NCBI GenBank assembly: GCA_005405945.1 | Contig: BJHW01000001.1 | Coordinates: 1,860,001-1,924,000 of the forward strand | Direction: 5' to 3' | From: Streptomyces violaceusniger | Lineage (GTDB): Bacteria; Actinomycetota; Actinomycetes; Streptomycetales; Streptomycetaceae | Length of the DNA stretch: 64,000 nt | Part shown: positions 20,405-28,290 of the stretch, one piece after another | How positions within the stretch are numbered: position 1 is the first letter of the stretch | Layout of the letters: each line of letters opens with the position of its first letter | The notes under the pieces: generated by a model | Databases searched by the model: none | What the model saw: only the letters and a program-made list of their open reading frames with translations | Told to the model about the DNA's origin: nothing | Translations under genes and position numbers: made by a program

Positions 20405-21335
20405 CTGCGCACAGCTCCAGGTAGTAACGGCGCCGCAGCGGGCTGAGCGCCAGGATCTGAGGCTCGCTCCAGCCGTATGCGGTGGCGAGCAGGTGGACAT
20501 CGAGGAGCAGGTCCCGTGCCCAGTGGTCGAGTTCGGCCCAGAGGTAGGAGGCGATGTCCAGCTCGGCCCGGGTGGCCTCGCCGCATTCGGGGCAGGCGAC
20601 GTTGAGCGTCACATCGGCCGCCGGGTCGGCGCGTTCGGCGGCCTCGGCGAGGCGCCGCTGCACCGGCTCCGGCAGTTCGGCCGCGGGGAGGCGGTCGACG
20701 GGGACGGGTTGTCCCGAACGGTGCGCGGAGACGATGCAGCGGGCGAGCAGGGCCCGGCGGGCGCGAGAGGCGGCGGTGGGCTCTCGCTCGGCCTCGCCGC
20801 CGTGCGAGTCCGAGGCCGCGTCCCCGTACGCGCCCGAGTCCGCGCCGACGCCCACGTTCCCGTACGCGCCCACGCCCACGTCCGCGTTCACGTCCGTGCC
20901 CACGTCCGCGTTCACGTCCGCGTTCACGTCCGCTTTCGCGGCCAAGCGCCCGCCCGCTTCGGCCGCCGCCTGCGCGGCGGCCTCCAGGTCGGCGACGGTG
21001 GGCAGCCGGAACTCGACCGTCCACTCGCCCTCCTCCACCCGGAGCGGGCCCTCCTGCTCCCCCGGGCGCACGCCCAGGTCGCGTGCGTCGAGGTCGAACT
21101 CCATGGCCTCGCCGCACGCACCGCACTCGGCCCGGATCTGCATCCGCTCGCCGAAGAGCGCGCGCCGCAGGGCGTACAGATCCGCCTCGCGCTCGCCCAC
21201 CGGCAGCGACAGCAGTTCGTCCGCCGCGGTCTCCGGGCGGGCCGCCCGGTGCAGCAGCAGGGCGCGGCCGGGGCCGTGGTGCGCCAGCCCCGCCTCCCAG
21301 ATGGCCAGCAGCTCCGCAGGCCCCGTGTTCCCCAT
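20397..21335 (-). CDS. T4-type baseplate hub assembly chaperone-like protein with Zn-ribbon
   Basis: 312 residues, intact. Two CxxC pairs (CGACGEAM near residue 72 and CPECGEAT near 260) could form one zinc ribbon interrupted by a long insert. The C-terminal segment (LDIASYLWAELDHWARDLLL, AYGWSEPQILALSPLRRRYY) matches what I recall of T4-family hub-assembly chaperones in CIS and phage operons. Residues 150-190 are a low-complexity Ala/Asp/Val/Asn repeat (ADVNADVNADVGTDVNADVG) encoded by 12-bp tandem units, an odd insertion. The 205 bp between this gene and the tube gene contain no convincing reading frame. Confidence 0.58.
   Translation of the reverse strand: MGNTGPAELLAIWEAGLAHHGPGRALLLHRAARPETAADELLSLPVGEREADLYALRRALFGERMQIRAECGACGEAMEFDLDARDLGVRPGEQEGPLRVEEGEWTVEFRLPTVADLEAAAQAAAEAGGRLAAKADVNADVNADVGTDVNADVGVGAYGNVGVGADSGAYGDAASDSHGGEAEREPTAASRARRALLARCIVSAHRSGQPVPVDRLPAAELPEPVQRRLAEAAERADPAADVTLNVACPECGEATRAELDIASYLWAELDHWARDLLLDVHLLATAYGWSEPQILALSPLRRRYYLELCADG
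20850..20944. repeat. 12-bp tandem repeats inside the chaperone-like gene
   Basis: Degenerate copies of CACGTCCGCGTT (plus strand) recur about six times. The period is a multiple of 3, so the reading frame is kept, adding Asn-Ala-Asp-Val units to the protein between its two CxxC pairs. Confidence 0.75.
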
Positions 21336-21540
21336 CTCTCAGGCCGTCCGCTCCCCGTACCGTGCCGATCCCCATACCCGTGGCCGTCGCCATCGCGTCG
21401 CGATGACCGCCGCCCTCGCGATGACGGCGGCCGCCGGGCCGCCGTCGCCGCGCCACAGCCGTAGCCGCAGCCACAGCCGCGCCACAGCCCTGAACGTCCC
21501 GCGGCCGCTCCCGTCCCCGTCCCCGCCTACGCGGCCCCGC

Positions 21541-22065
21541 CTACGCGGGATGCGTGAACGAGGGCTCTTCCGGCTCCGGCACCTCGTAGTCCCGCTCCCA
21601 GCCCTCGCACTCCAGCTTCAGGCTCTGGATCGCGACCGCGTTGGCGTTGGCGTCCAGTTCGCCGAGCACCTGGTACTCGCTCGGCCAGGTCCGGTAGAGC
21701 TTGTGCGAGACCGCCACCTGGCCCGCCTCGTTGAGGACCTGGATGACGATGTCCTTGCGGAAGTCGGCGAGCGAGACCTCGGCGCCGAGCCCCGCGCCGA
21801 CCTGCCAGACCTTGTTGGCCCAGCGGTCGAACTCGGGGTCGTGGGTGACGCCGCGCTCCAGGGTGATCCCCTCGAACTCGGACCGGCCCGGGGACTTGCG
21901 GGGTGAGCTGGGGTCGCCGCCGTTGCGGTGCTTGACGACCTCGGTGGTGCGCTTGAGCGGACTGATCTTGCTGATACCCGCGACCGTACGACCGTCCCAG
22001 AGGACCAGAAACTTGAAGTTCTTGTACGGGTCGAAGCGATGGGCGTTGACCTGGAACTCAGCCAT
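21541..22065 (-). CDS. CIS inner tube protein (gp19-like)
   Basis: About 174 residues, intact, a standard length for T4 gp19/Afp1-type tube subunits that stack as hexamers inside the sheath. Recognised by MAEFQVNAHRFDPYKNFKF, VAGISKISPLKRTTEVV, and ITLERGVTHDPEFDRWANKV, a run typical of this family. ATG at 22065 is chosen: AGGA lies 7 bp upstream, in the sequence bridging the sheath stop. Only one tube gene is visible in the window. Co-transcribed with the sheath, 7 bp apart. Confidence 0.92.
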   Translation of the reverse strand: MAEFQVNAHRFDPYKNFKFLVLWDGRTVAGISKISPLKRTTEVVKHRNGGDPSSPRKSPGRSEFEGITLERGVTHDPEFDRWANKVWQVGAGLGAEVSLADFRKDIVIQVLNEAGQVAVSHKLYRTWPSEYQVLGELDANANAVAIQSLKLECEGWERDYEVPEPEEPSFTHPA

Positions 22066-22072
22066 CACATTC

Positions 22073-23920
22073 CTAAATCTCGAACTGTCCGGCCATCTGC
22101 TGGATCTTGACGATCACGAACTCCGCGGGTTTGACCGGCGCAATACCGACCACGACATTCACGATGCCGTTGGCGATGTCCTCGTCCGTCGTGGTGTCCT
22201 TGTCGCACTTGACGAAGTACGCCTGCCGCGGAGTGCCGCCCTTGAACGCGCCCTTCTCGAACAGCGTGTGGAGATAGCCGGAGGCGTTCAGCCGGATCTG
22301 CTGCCACAACTGCTCCGTATTGGGTTCGAAAACGACCCATTGCAGTCCGCGGCGCAGGCTCTCCTCGATATGCAGCGCCAGCCGCCGTACCGGGACGTAC
22401 TTCCATTCGTTGTCGAGCGCGTCGGCGCCGCGCAGCGTGCGGGCGCCCCAGACCAGCGGGCCCACCACCGGGAAGGTGCGCAGGCAGTTGATGCCCAGCG
22501 GGTTGAGCAGCCCGTTCTCGCGGTCGGTCAGCTGGACGGCGAGTGAGTACACCCCGGCCAGCCGGGCCTCGGTCCCGGCCGGTGCCTTCCACACGCCGCG
22601 CTCGCCGTCCGTACGGGCCATGACGCCCGCGATCGCCCCGGAGGGCGGGAAGGCGCGCAGCCGCCCGGTGAGCGGGTCGGTGAGCCGCAGCTGCGGGAAG
22701 TACAGCGCGGCATGGTCGCTGCGGACCGGCTCGAAGGCGCCGATCCCGGCGCGCGCCGCGTCCACGCTGCCCCAGGCCGAGGGCGCGTCCACCAGCAGGA
22801 AGATCCGCCGCTCCCGGCACAGCCGGTCGGCCGCGGACAGCACGGTGACCATGTCGCCCACGGACTCGTACCCGGCGAGTTCGGGCAGCGACAGCAGGTT
22901 GACGTCCTCGATGTCGCGCAGCGCCTGGAGGCCGGTCTTGTCGGCCTCGCTGCCGACGAGGTCGCGGGGGCCGGGCGGGGCGCCGTCCTCGCCGCCGGAC
23001 AGCGGGAAGACGGGCGGGTTGACCGATGCCTCCAGGCCCAGGTCATTGGCGCATTCGCCCAGGAAGCGCACCACGTCGTCGGGATCGATGGAGCCGGCGA
23101 CGACCTGGAGGCGGCGGCCGAACGCGGTGACCTCGGTGCCCGCGAAGGCGTGCTTGCCGGGTGCGTCGGGCAGCGCGCGCAGCTTGCGCTCCAGGAGCAG
23201 GGCCAGCTCGGTGACATCGCACGGAGCCTCGCCGTCGCAGTCCGGATCGTAGAGGGTGAACGCGCGCTCCACCTCGCCGATCTTGACCGTCAGCTCGACC
23301 TCGAGATCGGGGAGTTCCTCCGCGAACGGCTTGGAGACCGTGCCGGAGGGGTCCGGCCGGCCCTCGCCGACGACCTTGACCCGGATCAGCCCCGACCCGG
23401 CGTTGATCACGGTCTCGGCGTGGCGGCCGTGGGCGGGATCCATGGACAGGTTGGTGAAGGACTCGCGGGAGGCGCCCCGGGCGTCGAGCACGTGGAGGTT
23501 GAAGGTCTCCTCCGGGCACGGAGTGTCGTAGTCGACGGCCAGCCGCAGGCCCGAGCCCCAGTGGCCGGGCTCCTTGGCGTGCACCTCCAGCACGGGGCAT
23601 TCGCTGTGGCCCTCGGTGGATTCGAGGGTGACGCGGGCGGCCTTGCCGGTCCCGGCCTTGGTCACGCGGACGACGACCGCCACTGTGCCGCCGTTGCCGA
23701 AGAACTGGTGCACCGCGTAGCCGACCGCGCTCTGCGAGGTGAGGCCGCCGAAGCGGCGCTCGAAGTCGGCGAAGCTGGTGACGCGGACCGGGGTGTTCAG
23801 CGGGCCCCGCCGGGTGTGGCCCACGAACGCGGTCACCGAGGTGGTGACCGAGGCGATGGTACGGACGCTGCTGGGAAGCTCTTCGATGTAGACACCGGGA
23901 TAGCCCGCGGGCGTCGGCAT
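22073..23920 (-). CDS. CIS contractile sheath protein
   Basis: 615 residues, intact. First gene of the operon, with a strong GGAGGGGG site before ATG 23920. The sheath family N-terminus is clear (PGVYIEELPSSVRTIASVTT, TAFVGHTRRGPLNTPVRVTS, FERRFGGL), and the C-terminal domain has the conserved GINCLRTFPVVGPLVWGART, EWKYVPVRRLALHIEESLRR and GLQWVVFEPNTEQLWQQI segments. The sheath contracts to drive the tube and spike outward. Length is at the upper side for eCIS sheaths, consistent with an extra surface domain (about residues 150-320). A single sheath gene is present. Confidence 0.95.
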   Translation of the reverse strand: MPTPAGYPGVYIEELPSSVRTIASVTTSVTAFVGHTRRGPLNTPVRVTSFADFERRFGGLTSQSAVGYAVHQFFGNGGTVAVVVRVTKAGTGKAARVTLESTEGHSECPVLEVHAKEPGHWGSGLRLAVDYDTPCPEETFNLHVLDARGASRESFTNLSMDPAHGRHAETVINAGSGLIRVKVVGEGRPDPSGTVSKPFAEELPDLEVELTVKIGEVERAFTLYDPDCDGEAPCDVTELALLLERKLRALPDAPGKHAFAGTEVTAFGRRLQVVAGSIDPDDVVRFLGECANDLGLEASVNPPVFPLSGGEDGAPPGPRDLVGSEADKTGLQALRDIEDVNLLSLPELAGYESVGDMVTVLSAADRLCRERRIFLLVDAPSAWGSVDAARAGIGAFEPVRSDHAALYFPQLRLTDPLTGRLRAFPPSGAIAGVMARTDGERGVWKAPAGTEARLAGVYSLAVQLTDRENGLLNPLGINCLRTFPVVGPLVWGARTLRGADALDNEWKYVPVRRLALHIEESLRRGLQWVVFEPNTEQLWQQIRLNASGYLHTLFEKGAFKGGTPRQAYFVKCDKDTTTDEDIANGIVNVVVGIAPVKPAEFVIVKIQQMAGQFEI

Positions 23921-24375
23921 TCCCCCTCCATTCTCTTCAGCGCATCAAGAGATGAGGAGGGGAAGTGAAGATCACGCGCACGGATTTCCCGTCGCGTACA
24001 CATTTTCTCCTTGTACTTCCCCCGGTCGCACGCCCCCCGCGAAACCGGTATCGCAGAGTTCGGAACGTCGCTTGCGGCTCCTGATGCGTGAGTGCGGTTT
24101 GAGTTTCCGTGCCCGGCGTGATTCCGGTCAAGGCGTTGATCCGGTCATCTCCTTCACAGGGAATTCCTAGATCGTTTCGTGCTCTCCACGGAGTTGACCA
24201 AGCTATTACCGTGCGCGAACGCTTCCGGCAATTCGTGATCACAAAATCCCGCCCGGTGCGCGCCGACGACGAGAACGAGCCGAAAAGGTGAAGGGTTCGG
24301 CGCGCCGTTTTGCGCTCCCGCGCTCCCGGCGATATCACACCCGCGCCCGCGAACAGCACCCGCTGAGCAGGCGCT
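23921..24375. promoter_or_regulatory. Upstream region of the CIS operon with a weak candidate promoter
   Basis: No gene is supported in these 455 bp, which are less GC-rich than the flanks. On the minus strand, TTGCCG (24231-24226) and TAATAG (24208-24203) are separated by 17 bp and could be a sigma-70-type -35/-10 pair, giving a leader of about 280 nt before the sheath start. The match to consensus is only moderate, and alternative sigma factors are common in this genus. Confidence 0.3.
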
Positions 24376-24951
24376 TCAGTCGCGCGCGAGCGGGGACGGC
24401 GCGAGGATCGCGTGGCCGTCCAGCCAGGCCGGACGGCTGAGCAGCGGGCGAAAGCGGGTGAACAGGGCGAGGAGTTCGGGGCCGCGCCGCTCCCGCAGGA
24501 CGGGGTCGAGGCGGGCGAGGTCGAGCTCATTGGCGGCCGACAGCTCGGCGAAGTCCCGGAGCAGCCGGGGTTCGGGGGCGTGCGCACGGCCGGTGAAGCG
24601 GTCGTGGAAGACCGCTTCGGTGTCGCCGAGCGCCGGGCAGGTGGCCTTCCGGTCGCAGCTCGCGTAGAGGTACACGATGGCTTCGGCCTCCGCGCCGATC
24701 ACCGCCACGAGTTCGCCGCGGCGGCCGAGGGGAAGCAGGGTGACGGGGAAGCCATCGGTTCCGTAGAACGCGTGGCACAGCCCCGCGAGTTGGAGTTCGG
24801 GGCGGGCTCCCCAGGCGGCGAGCCGGGCGCGTACGCGCTGGAGGTGGGCGAGGAGGGTGCTGCCGTCGGGGTGGGCGATGTGCGCGGCGCCGAGGCGGCG
24901 CAGGAGGGTGACGGCCCGGTCGGCGGCGGCGGGAGGGGGAGCGGCAGGCAC
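24376..24951 (-). CDS. DUF6817-type protein (HD-hydrolase-like)
   Basis: About 191 residues. GTG at 24951 is chosen because AAAGGA lies 8 bp upstream; the longer open frame lacks a site. The sequence has HPDGSTLLAHLQRVRARLAA, then LAGLCHAFYGTDGFP and VGAEAEAIVYLYASCDR-like elements, the pattern of the DUF6817 family, with His residues (LAHL, LCHAFYG) placed as in HD-type phosphohydrolases. No catalytic assignment can be made. It is divergent from the LysR gene, 180 bp away, and points toward the CIS operon's upstream region; there is no evidence that it is linked to the CIS. Confidence 0.65.
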   Translation of the reverse strand: MPAAPPPAAADRAVTLLRRLGAAHIAHPDGSTLLAHLQRVRARLAAWGARPELQLAGLCHAFYGTDGFPVTLLPLGRRGELVAVIGAEAEAIVYLYASCDRKATCPALGDTEAVFHDRFTGRAHAPEPRLLRDFAELSAANELDLARLDPVLRERRGPELLALFTRFRPLLSRPAWLDGHAILAPSPLARD

Positions 24952-25084
24952 AGTCGTGTCCTTTCGGTGCTTGGCAGGTCGGCACCCGTACCGCGCCCCC
25001 ACCCGGTCCGGATCCTCGTACGGGCGCCGTACGGGTTGCCGCCTGAGCCCTGCGACGATCGTCGCGACCACCGGCCACCCCAGT

Positions 25085-25127
25085 CAATCCTGGGGATTGC
25101 TCGCCAACTCCAAGCTCTACCTTGGAG
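25085..25127. promoter_or_regulatory. Two inverted repeats upstream of the LysR gene, one covering its ribosome site
   Basis: CAATCC-TGG-GGATTG (25085-25099) and CTCCAAG-N6-CTTGGAG (25108-25127) lie in the divergent space. LysR regulators usually bind such dyads to repress themselves and control the divergent gene. The second repeat includes the GGAG of the LysR ribosome site, so as RNA it could also hide the start. Confidence 0.45.
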
Positions 25128-25130
25128 GTT

Positions 25131-26075
25131 ATGACTCTGGACGATCTGCGGGTGTTCGTGGCCGTGTGCCGGGCCGGCAGCCTCAGCGCCGTGGCCCGGG
25201 AGCTGACCTGCACACAGTCGGCGGTGAGCCAGCGGGTGAAGCGGCTGGAGCGCGAGACCGGCGTCAGCCTGCTGGAGCGTCAGGCGCGCGGTGTCGTGCC
25301 CACCCCCGCGGGACGCATTCTGTGCGAGGCCGCCGCCGACGGGATCGCCGGGCTCGATCTGGCGCTGCGCCGCCTGGGGGACCTCGTGCACGGGGAGAGC
25401 GGTTCGGTGCGGATCACCACCGGCAGCACCACCGTGCGCCACTTCATGGCCGAGGCGATCGTCACCTTCCGCCGCCGCTATCCGAAGGTGAACTTGGAGT
25501 TCCAGACCGAGAGTTCGAGCCGGGGCTGCCTCGGCGCTCTCATCGCCGGCAACCTGGACCTGGCCTGGATCACCCTCGGCGGGCCGGTGCGCGGTGCCGA
25601 GCAGCGGCCGGTGGCCGAGCTGCCGTGGGTGCTCGCGCTGCGGGCCGGGGATCCGCTCGCGGCCCGGTCGCGGGTGGAGGTGTCCGACCTCGCCGAGATC
25701 CCCCTCGTACGGCTGCCGCCGAACTCCACCTCAGGCGGCCACCTCCACGCGGCGCTGGCCGAGTTGGGCGTACGGGCCGGCTCGGACACCGGCGTCGCCG
25801 ACTGGGATACGGCCCTGCTGCTGGCCGAACTCGGGCTGGGGCGTGCCGTGGTGCCCGCGCTGCCGGGGCTGCCGGTGCCCGGGGACGACGGGCCGCTGCG
25901 GCTCGTCCCGATCCCCGCGCTGCCGCCGCTGCCGGTCGGCTGGGCCGCACGCCGCTGGGACGCCCTCCCGCCGCTGGCCCGGGCCTTCGCGGACACCGTG
26001 GCCGACACCTTGCGCGTCGATGCCCCGCCTGAAGGGCGCTCACCCGAAGGGCGCACAGCACGGCCCCACAAGTGA
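25131..26075 (+). CDS. LysR-family transcriptional regulator
   Basis: 314 residues, intact. N-terminal winged HTH at residues 1-60 (TLDDLRVFVAVCRAGSLSAV, CTQSAVSQRVKRLERETGVS), followed by the two-lobed effector-binding domain (ITTGSTTVRHFMAEAIVTFR; WVLALRAGDPLAARSRVEV). ATG at 25131 follows GGAGG closely; a TTG three codons earlier (25122) is an alternative. Divergent from the DUF6817 gene, which is the likely target besides itself. The effector cannot be guessed. Confidence 0.9.
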   Translation: MTLDDLRVFVAVCRAGSLSAVARELTCTQSAVSQRVKRLERETGVSLLERQARGVVPTPAGRILCEAAADGIAGLDLALRRLGDLVHGESGSVRITTGSTTVRHFMAEAIVTFRRRYPKVNLEFQTESSSRGCLGALIAGNLDLAWITLGGPVRGAEQRPVAELPWVLALRAGDPLAARSRVEVSDLAEIPLVRLPPNSTSGGHLHAALAELGVRAGSDTGVADWDTALLLAELGLGRAVVPALPGLPVPGDDGPLRLVPIPALPPLPVGWAARRWDALPPLARAFADTVADTLRVDAPPEGRSPEGRTARPHK

Positions 26076-26112
26076 TCATTTTCGGACTTCCCCCGGCGAC
26101 GGGCCGGGATGA

Positions 26113-26128
26113 GCCGCCTCGAGGCGGC
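26113..26128. terminator. Perfect 16-bp dyad after the LysR gene
   Basis: GCCGCCTCGAGGCGGC lies 37 bp after the LysR stop. It may help to end transcription, though there is no T run; without a loop it could equally be a protein site. Confidence 0.3.
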
Positions 26129-26141
26129 CTGCACCCCTATG

Positions 26142-26161
26142 CTTCTACATGCATGTAGAAG
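26142..26161. promoter_or_regulatory. Perfect 20-bp palindrome, probable operator
   Basis: CTTCTACATGCATGTAGAAG is fully self-complementary and AT-rich against its surroundings. It sits 16 bp upstream of a strong ribosome site and a 42-codon frame. The size and symmetry fit a dimeric GntR-, TetR- or MarR-type repressor. Confidence 0.55.
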
Positions 26162-26177
26162 AGCGGAGGGAGGACGC

Positions 26178-26306
26178 ATGGTGAACGTGCCATCGGCCGC
26201 GAAGGTTCCGCGGCGCACGGCCCGCTGTCAACCGACCGCCGTCCTCCGTCGTCCTCCGCCGCACCCGCCCGTAACCCTCACGCACACGCGACAGTACGCA
26301 CATTGA
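26178..26306 (+). CDS. Short frame downstream of the palindrome (42 aa, doubtful)
   Basis: ATG at 26178 follows an excellent site (GGAGGGAGGACGC), which is why it is listed. The product begins MVNVPSAAKVPRRTARCQPT and becomes Pro/His/Thr-rich with no recognisable domain. It ends 17 bp before the SpoOM start. It may be a leader peptide, or the start of a regulator gene lost by deletion, leaving its operator and ribosome site behind. Confidence 0.3.
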   Translation: MVNVPSAAKVPRRTARCQPTAVLRRPPPHPPVTLTHTRQYAH

Positions 26307-26322
26307 AGGAGTGGACGCCCCG

Positions 26323-27330
26323 ATGGTGTTCAAACGACTGCTCGGCTCGCTCGGTGTCGGCGGACCCACCGTGGACACGGTGCTGGACCCCGGCCCGGTA
26401 CACCCCGGCGGACCGCTGACCGGTCAGGTCCATCTCCGGGGTGGCACGGCGGACTTCGAGATCGAGCAGATCACGCTGGAGCTCGTGGCCCGGGTGGAGG
26501 ACGAGCGCGGCGAGGAGGAGCGGGAGGGGGTCGTCCTCTTCGACCGCTTCACCGTCGGCGGCGGCTTCCGGCTCGCCGAGGGCGAGCACCGCAGCCTCCC
26601 GTTCACGGCCCACCTCCCCTGGGAGACACCGATCACCGAGCTGTACGGGCAGCCGCTGGGCATCATCCTCGGCGTCCGCACCGGGCTGGAGATCGCGGGC
26701 GCGAAGGACAAGGGCGACCTCGACCAGCTGACCGTGGCCCCGCTGCCGGTCCAGGAAGCCGTTCTGGAGGCGCTGGGACAGCTCGGCTTCGGTTTCAAGT
26801 CCGCCGATCTGGAGCTGGGGCATGTGGGCGGCACCGGGCAGCGGCTGCCGTTCTACCAGGAGATCGAGCTCACCCCGGCTCCCCAGTACGCCCACGCCAT
26901 CAGCGAGCTGGAGGTGACCTTCCTGGCGAACCCGGACGGCATGGACGTCGTCCTGGAGGCCGACAAGCGCGGCGGGCTCTTCTCCTCCGGGGAGGACGCC
27001 CTCACGCTCTTCACCGTCGGCCACGAGGGCGTCGAGCACCGCGACTGGAACGCCGAGGTCGACGCCTGGATCCGCCAGCTCGTCGAGCGGCGCGCCGCCT
27101 ATGGCTCTCACGGCTCGCACGACTCGTACGGCGCCCACGGCTCGTACGGCCACGCGGACCACCACCACGACGGGCACCACGACGGCGGGCGGCGCTCCGG
27201 CCCGAGCACCGCGGCGGTCGTCGGAGGGGTCGCGGCCGGTGTCGCGGTCGGCGTCGTCGGCGGAATGGTCGCCGCGGAGGTCGTCGACGAGATCGGAGAC
27301 GCCTTCGAGGACGAGGAGGACGAGGACTGA
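26323..27330 (+). CDS. Sporulation protein, SpoOM/Spo0M family
   Basis: 335 residues, intact. ATG at 26323, with GAAGGAG 11 bp upstream. Residues 1-245 are the arrestin-like SpoOM domain (VFKRLLGSLGVGGPTVDTVL; PGGPLTGQVHLRGGTADFEI; FTAHLPWETPITELYGQPLG; VFLANPDGMDVVLEADKRGG-like end). Members influence sporulation control in Bacillus and are common in Streptomyces. A tail unusual for the family follows: His/Ser/Gly/Tyr repeats (SHGSHDSYGAHGSYGHADHH), a Gly/Val/Ala hydrophobic stretch (AVVGGVAAGVAVGVVGGMVA) and a final acidic DAFEDEEDED. The tail could bind metal and touch the membrane. Confidence 0.88.
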   Translation: MVFKRLLGSLGVGGPTVDTVLDPGPVHPGGPLTGQVHLRGGTADFEIEQITLELVARVEDERGEEEREGVVLFDRFTVGGGFRLAEGEHRSLPFTAHLPWETPITELYGQPLGIILGVRTGLEIAGAKDKGDLDQLTVAPLPVQEAVLEALGQLGFGFKSADLELGHVGGTGQRLPFYQEIELTPAPQYAHAISELEVTFLANPDGMDVVLEADKRGGLFSSGEDALTLFTVGHEGVEHRDWNAEVDAWIRQLVERRAAYGSHGSHDSYGAHGSYGHADHHHDGHHDGGRRSGPSTAAVVGGVAAGVAVGVVGGMVAAEVVDEIGDAFEDEEDED

Positions 27331-27383
27331 CCGCCTCCCCCGGCCCGGGTCGGCCCCGGGCCGGGGAGTCCTTCTCGGCGTTT

Positions 27384-27450
27384 CGGCCATGGCCCCGGTG
27401 CGGCCATGGCCCAGGTGCGGCCGTGACCCTGTGCGGCCATGGACCCGGTG
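27384..27450. repeat. Four tandem 17-bp units between SpoOM and DinB genes
   Basis: CGGCCATGGCCCCGGTG and three variants (one of 16 bp) run head to tail. Each contains the palindrome GGCCATGGCC or a variant of it. Confidence 0.8.
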
Positions 27451-27533
27451 CGGCCGGGTCCCGACGGCCGTGGTCCCATGAGGCCGGACAGCGCCCCCAG
27501 GGCCCGCCCAGCCGTCGAGGAGGACGAACGACC

Positions 27534-28042
27534 ATGACCGCCGACCGCCGCCCGGAACCGCCCCACTTCGGCGACGAACGCGAAACCCTGCGCGCCTTCC
27601 TCGACTACCAGCGGGCGACGCTCGCCATGAAGTGCGAGGGGCTGACGGACGAGGAGTTGCGGCAGCGGTCGATGCCGCCCTCGACGCTGACGCTGCTGGG
27701 CCTGGTGCGGCACATGGCCGAGGTGGAACGGGCCTGGTTCCGGCGGGTGTTCGAGGACAACGACGCGCCGATGGTCTGGTCCCCGGTGATCGACTTCCAG
27801 GCGGCGTACGACGTGAGCGAGGCGACCGGAGCCGAGGCGTTCGCGGCCTGGGGGCGGAGGTCGAGACGTCCCGCCGGATCGAACGGGAGGCGGATTCGCT
27901 CGACCTGGCGGGTCATCAGCCCCGGTGGGGCGAGGAGGTGTCGCTGCGGATGGTGCTGGTGCATGTGCTGCTGGAGTACGGGCGCCACAACGGGCACGCG
28001 GACTTCCTGCGCGAGGGCGTGGACGGGGTCGTGGGGGCCTGA
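27534..28042 (+). CDS. DinB-family protein (apparent frameshift)
   Basis: About 169 residues after one added base near nt 27852; total length has remainder 2, fitting one lost base. Start ATG 27534 with GAGGAGG upstream. DinB/DUF664 four-helix fold: LRAFLDYQRATLAMKCEGLT, STLTLLGLVRHMAEVERAWF (metal His near residue 62) and, in the second frame, SLRMVLVHVLLEYGRHNGHA with the C-terminal paired His. Such proteins are metal-binding and often act as thiol transferases or detoxification enzymes; the substrate is unknown. Confidence 0.78.
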
Positions 28043-28152
28043 GCGTTCCGCTGTCGTCCGCCCACCGTCTCTCGCCACGGCCATGGGAGGAACCGCCGAG
28101 TGCCCGCCCACCGGCGGCGGGTGGCTCCGCAGGGCTGAGCACGGGGGCTGTA

Positions 28153-28216
28153 GGGGCGCGAGGGCTTCGGGGCGCGAGGGCTGCGGGGCGCGAGGGCTGC
28201 GGGGCACAGGGGCTGG
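28153..28216. repeat. Four tandem 16-bp units
   Basis: GGGGCGCGAGGGCTGC and close variants, in the gap between the DinB gene and the next gene. No reading frame is supported in this 248-bp gap. Confidence 0.8.
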
Positions 28217-28290
28217 TTGAGGCGGCCGGGGCTGGGCACTCCGTGGGGCGCGTGGCCCGATACGACCGTGCCGAATCCCAAAGGACGATC

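Noticed and set aside
21336..21540. A small CIS gene between the chaperone and tube genes
   Set aside because: The 205 bp contain only low-complexity Ala/Arg/Gly frames with no ribosome site or conserved motif.
1..23920. Prophage or type VI secretion locus
   Set aside because: There are no capsid, packaging, integrase or lysis genes, and no TssJLM membrane complex. DUF4255, DUF4157, AAA+ and CIS_tube genes mark an eCIS-type locus.
23937..24587. A 216-codon minus-strand frame upstream of the sheath
   Set aside because: It is mostly antisense/out-of-frame to the DUF6817 gene and shows no ribosome site or domain.
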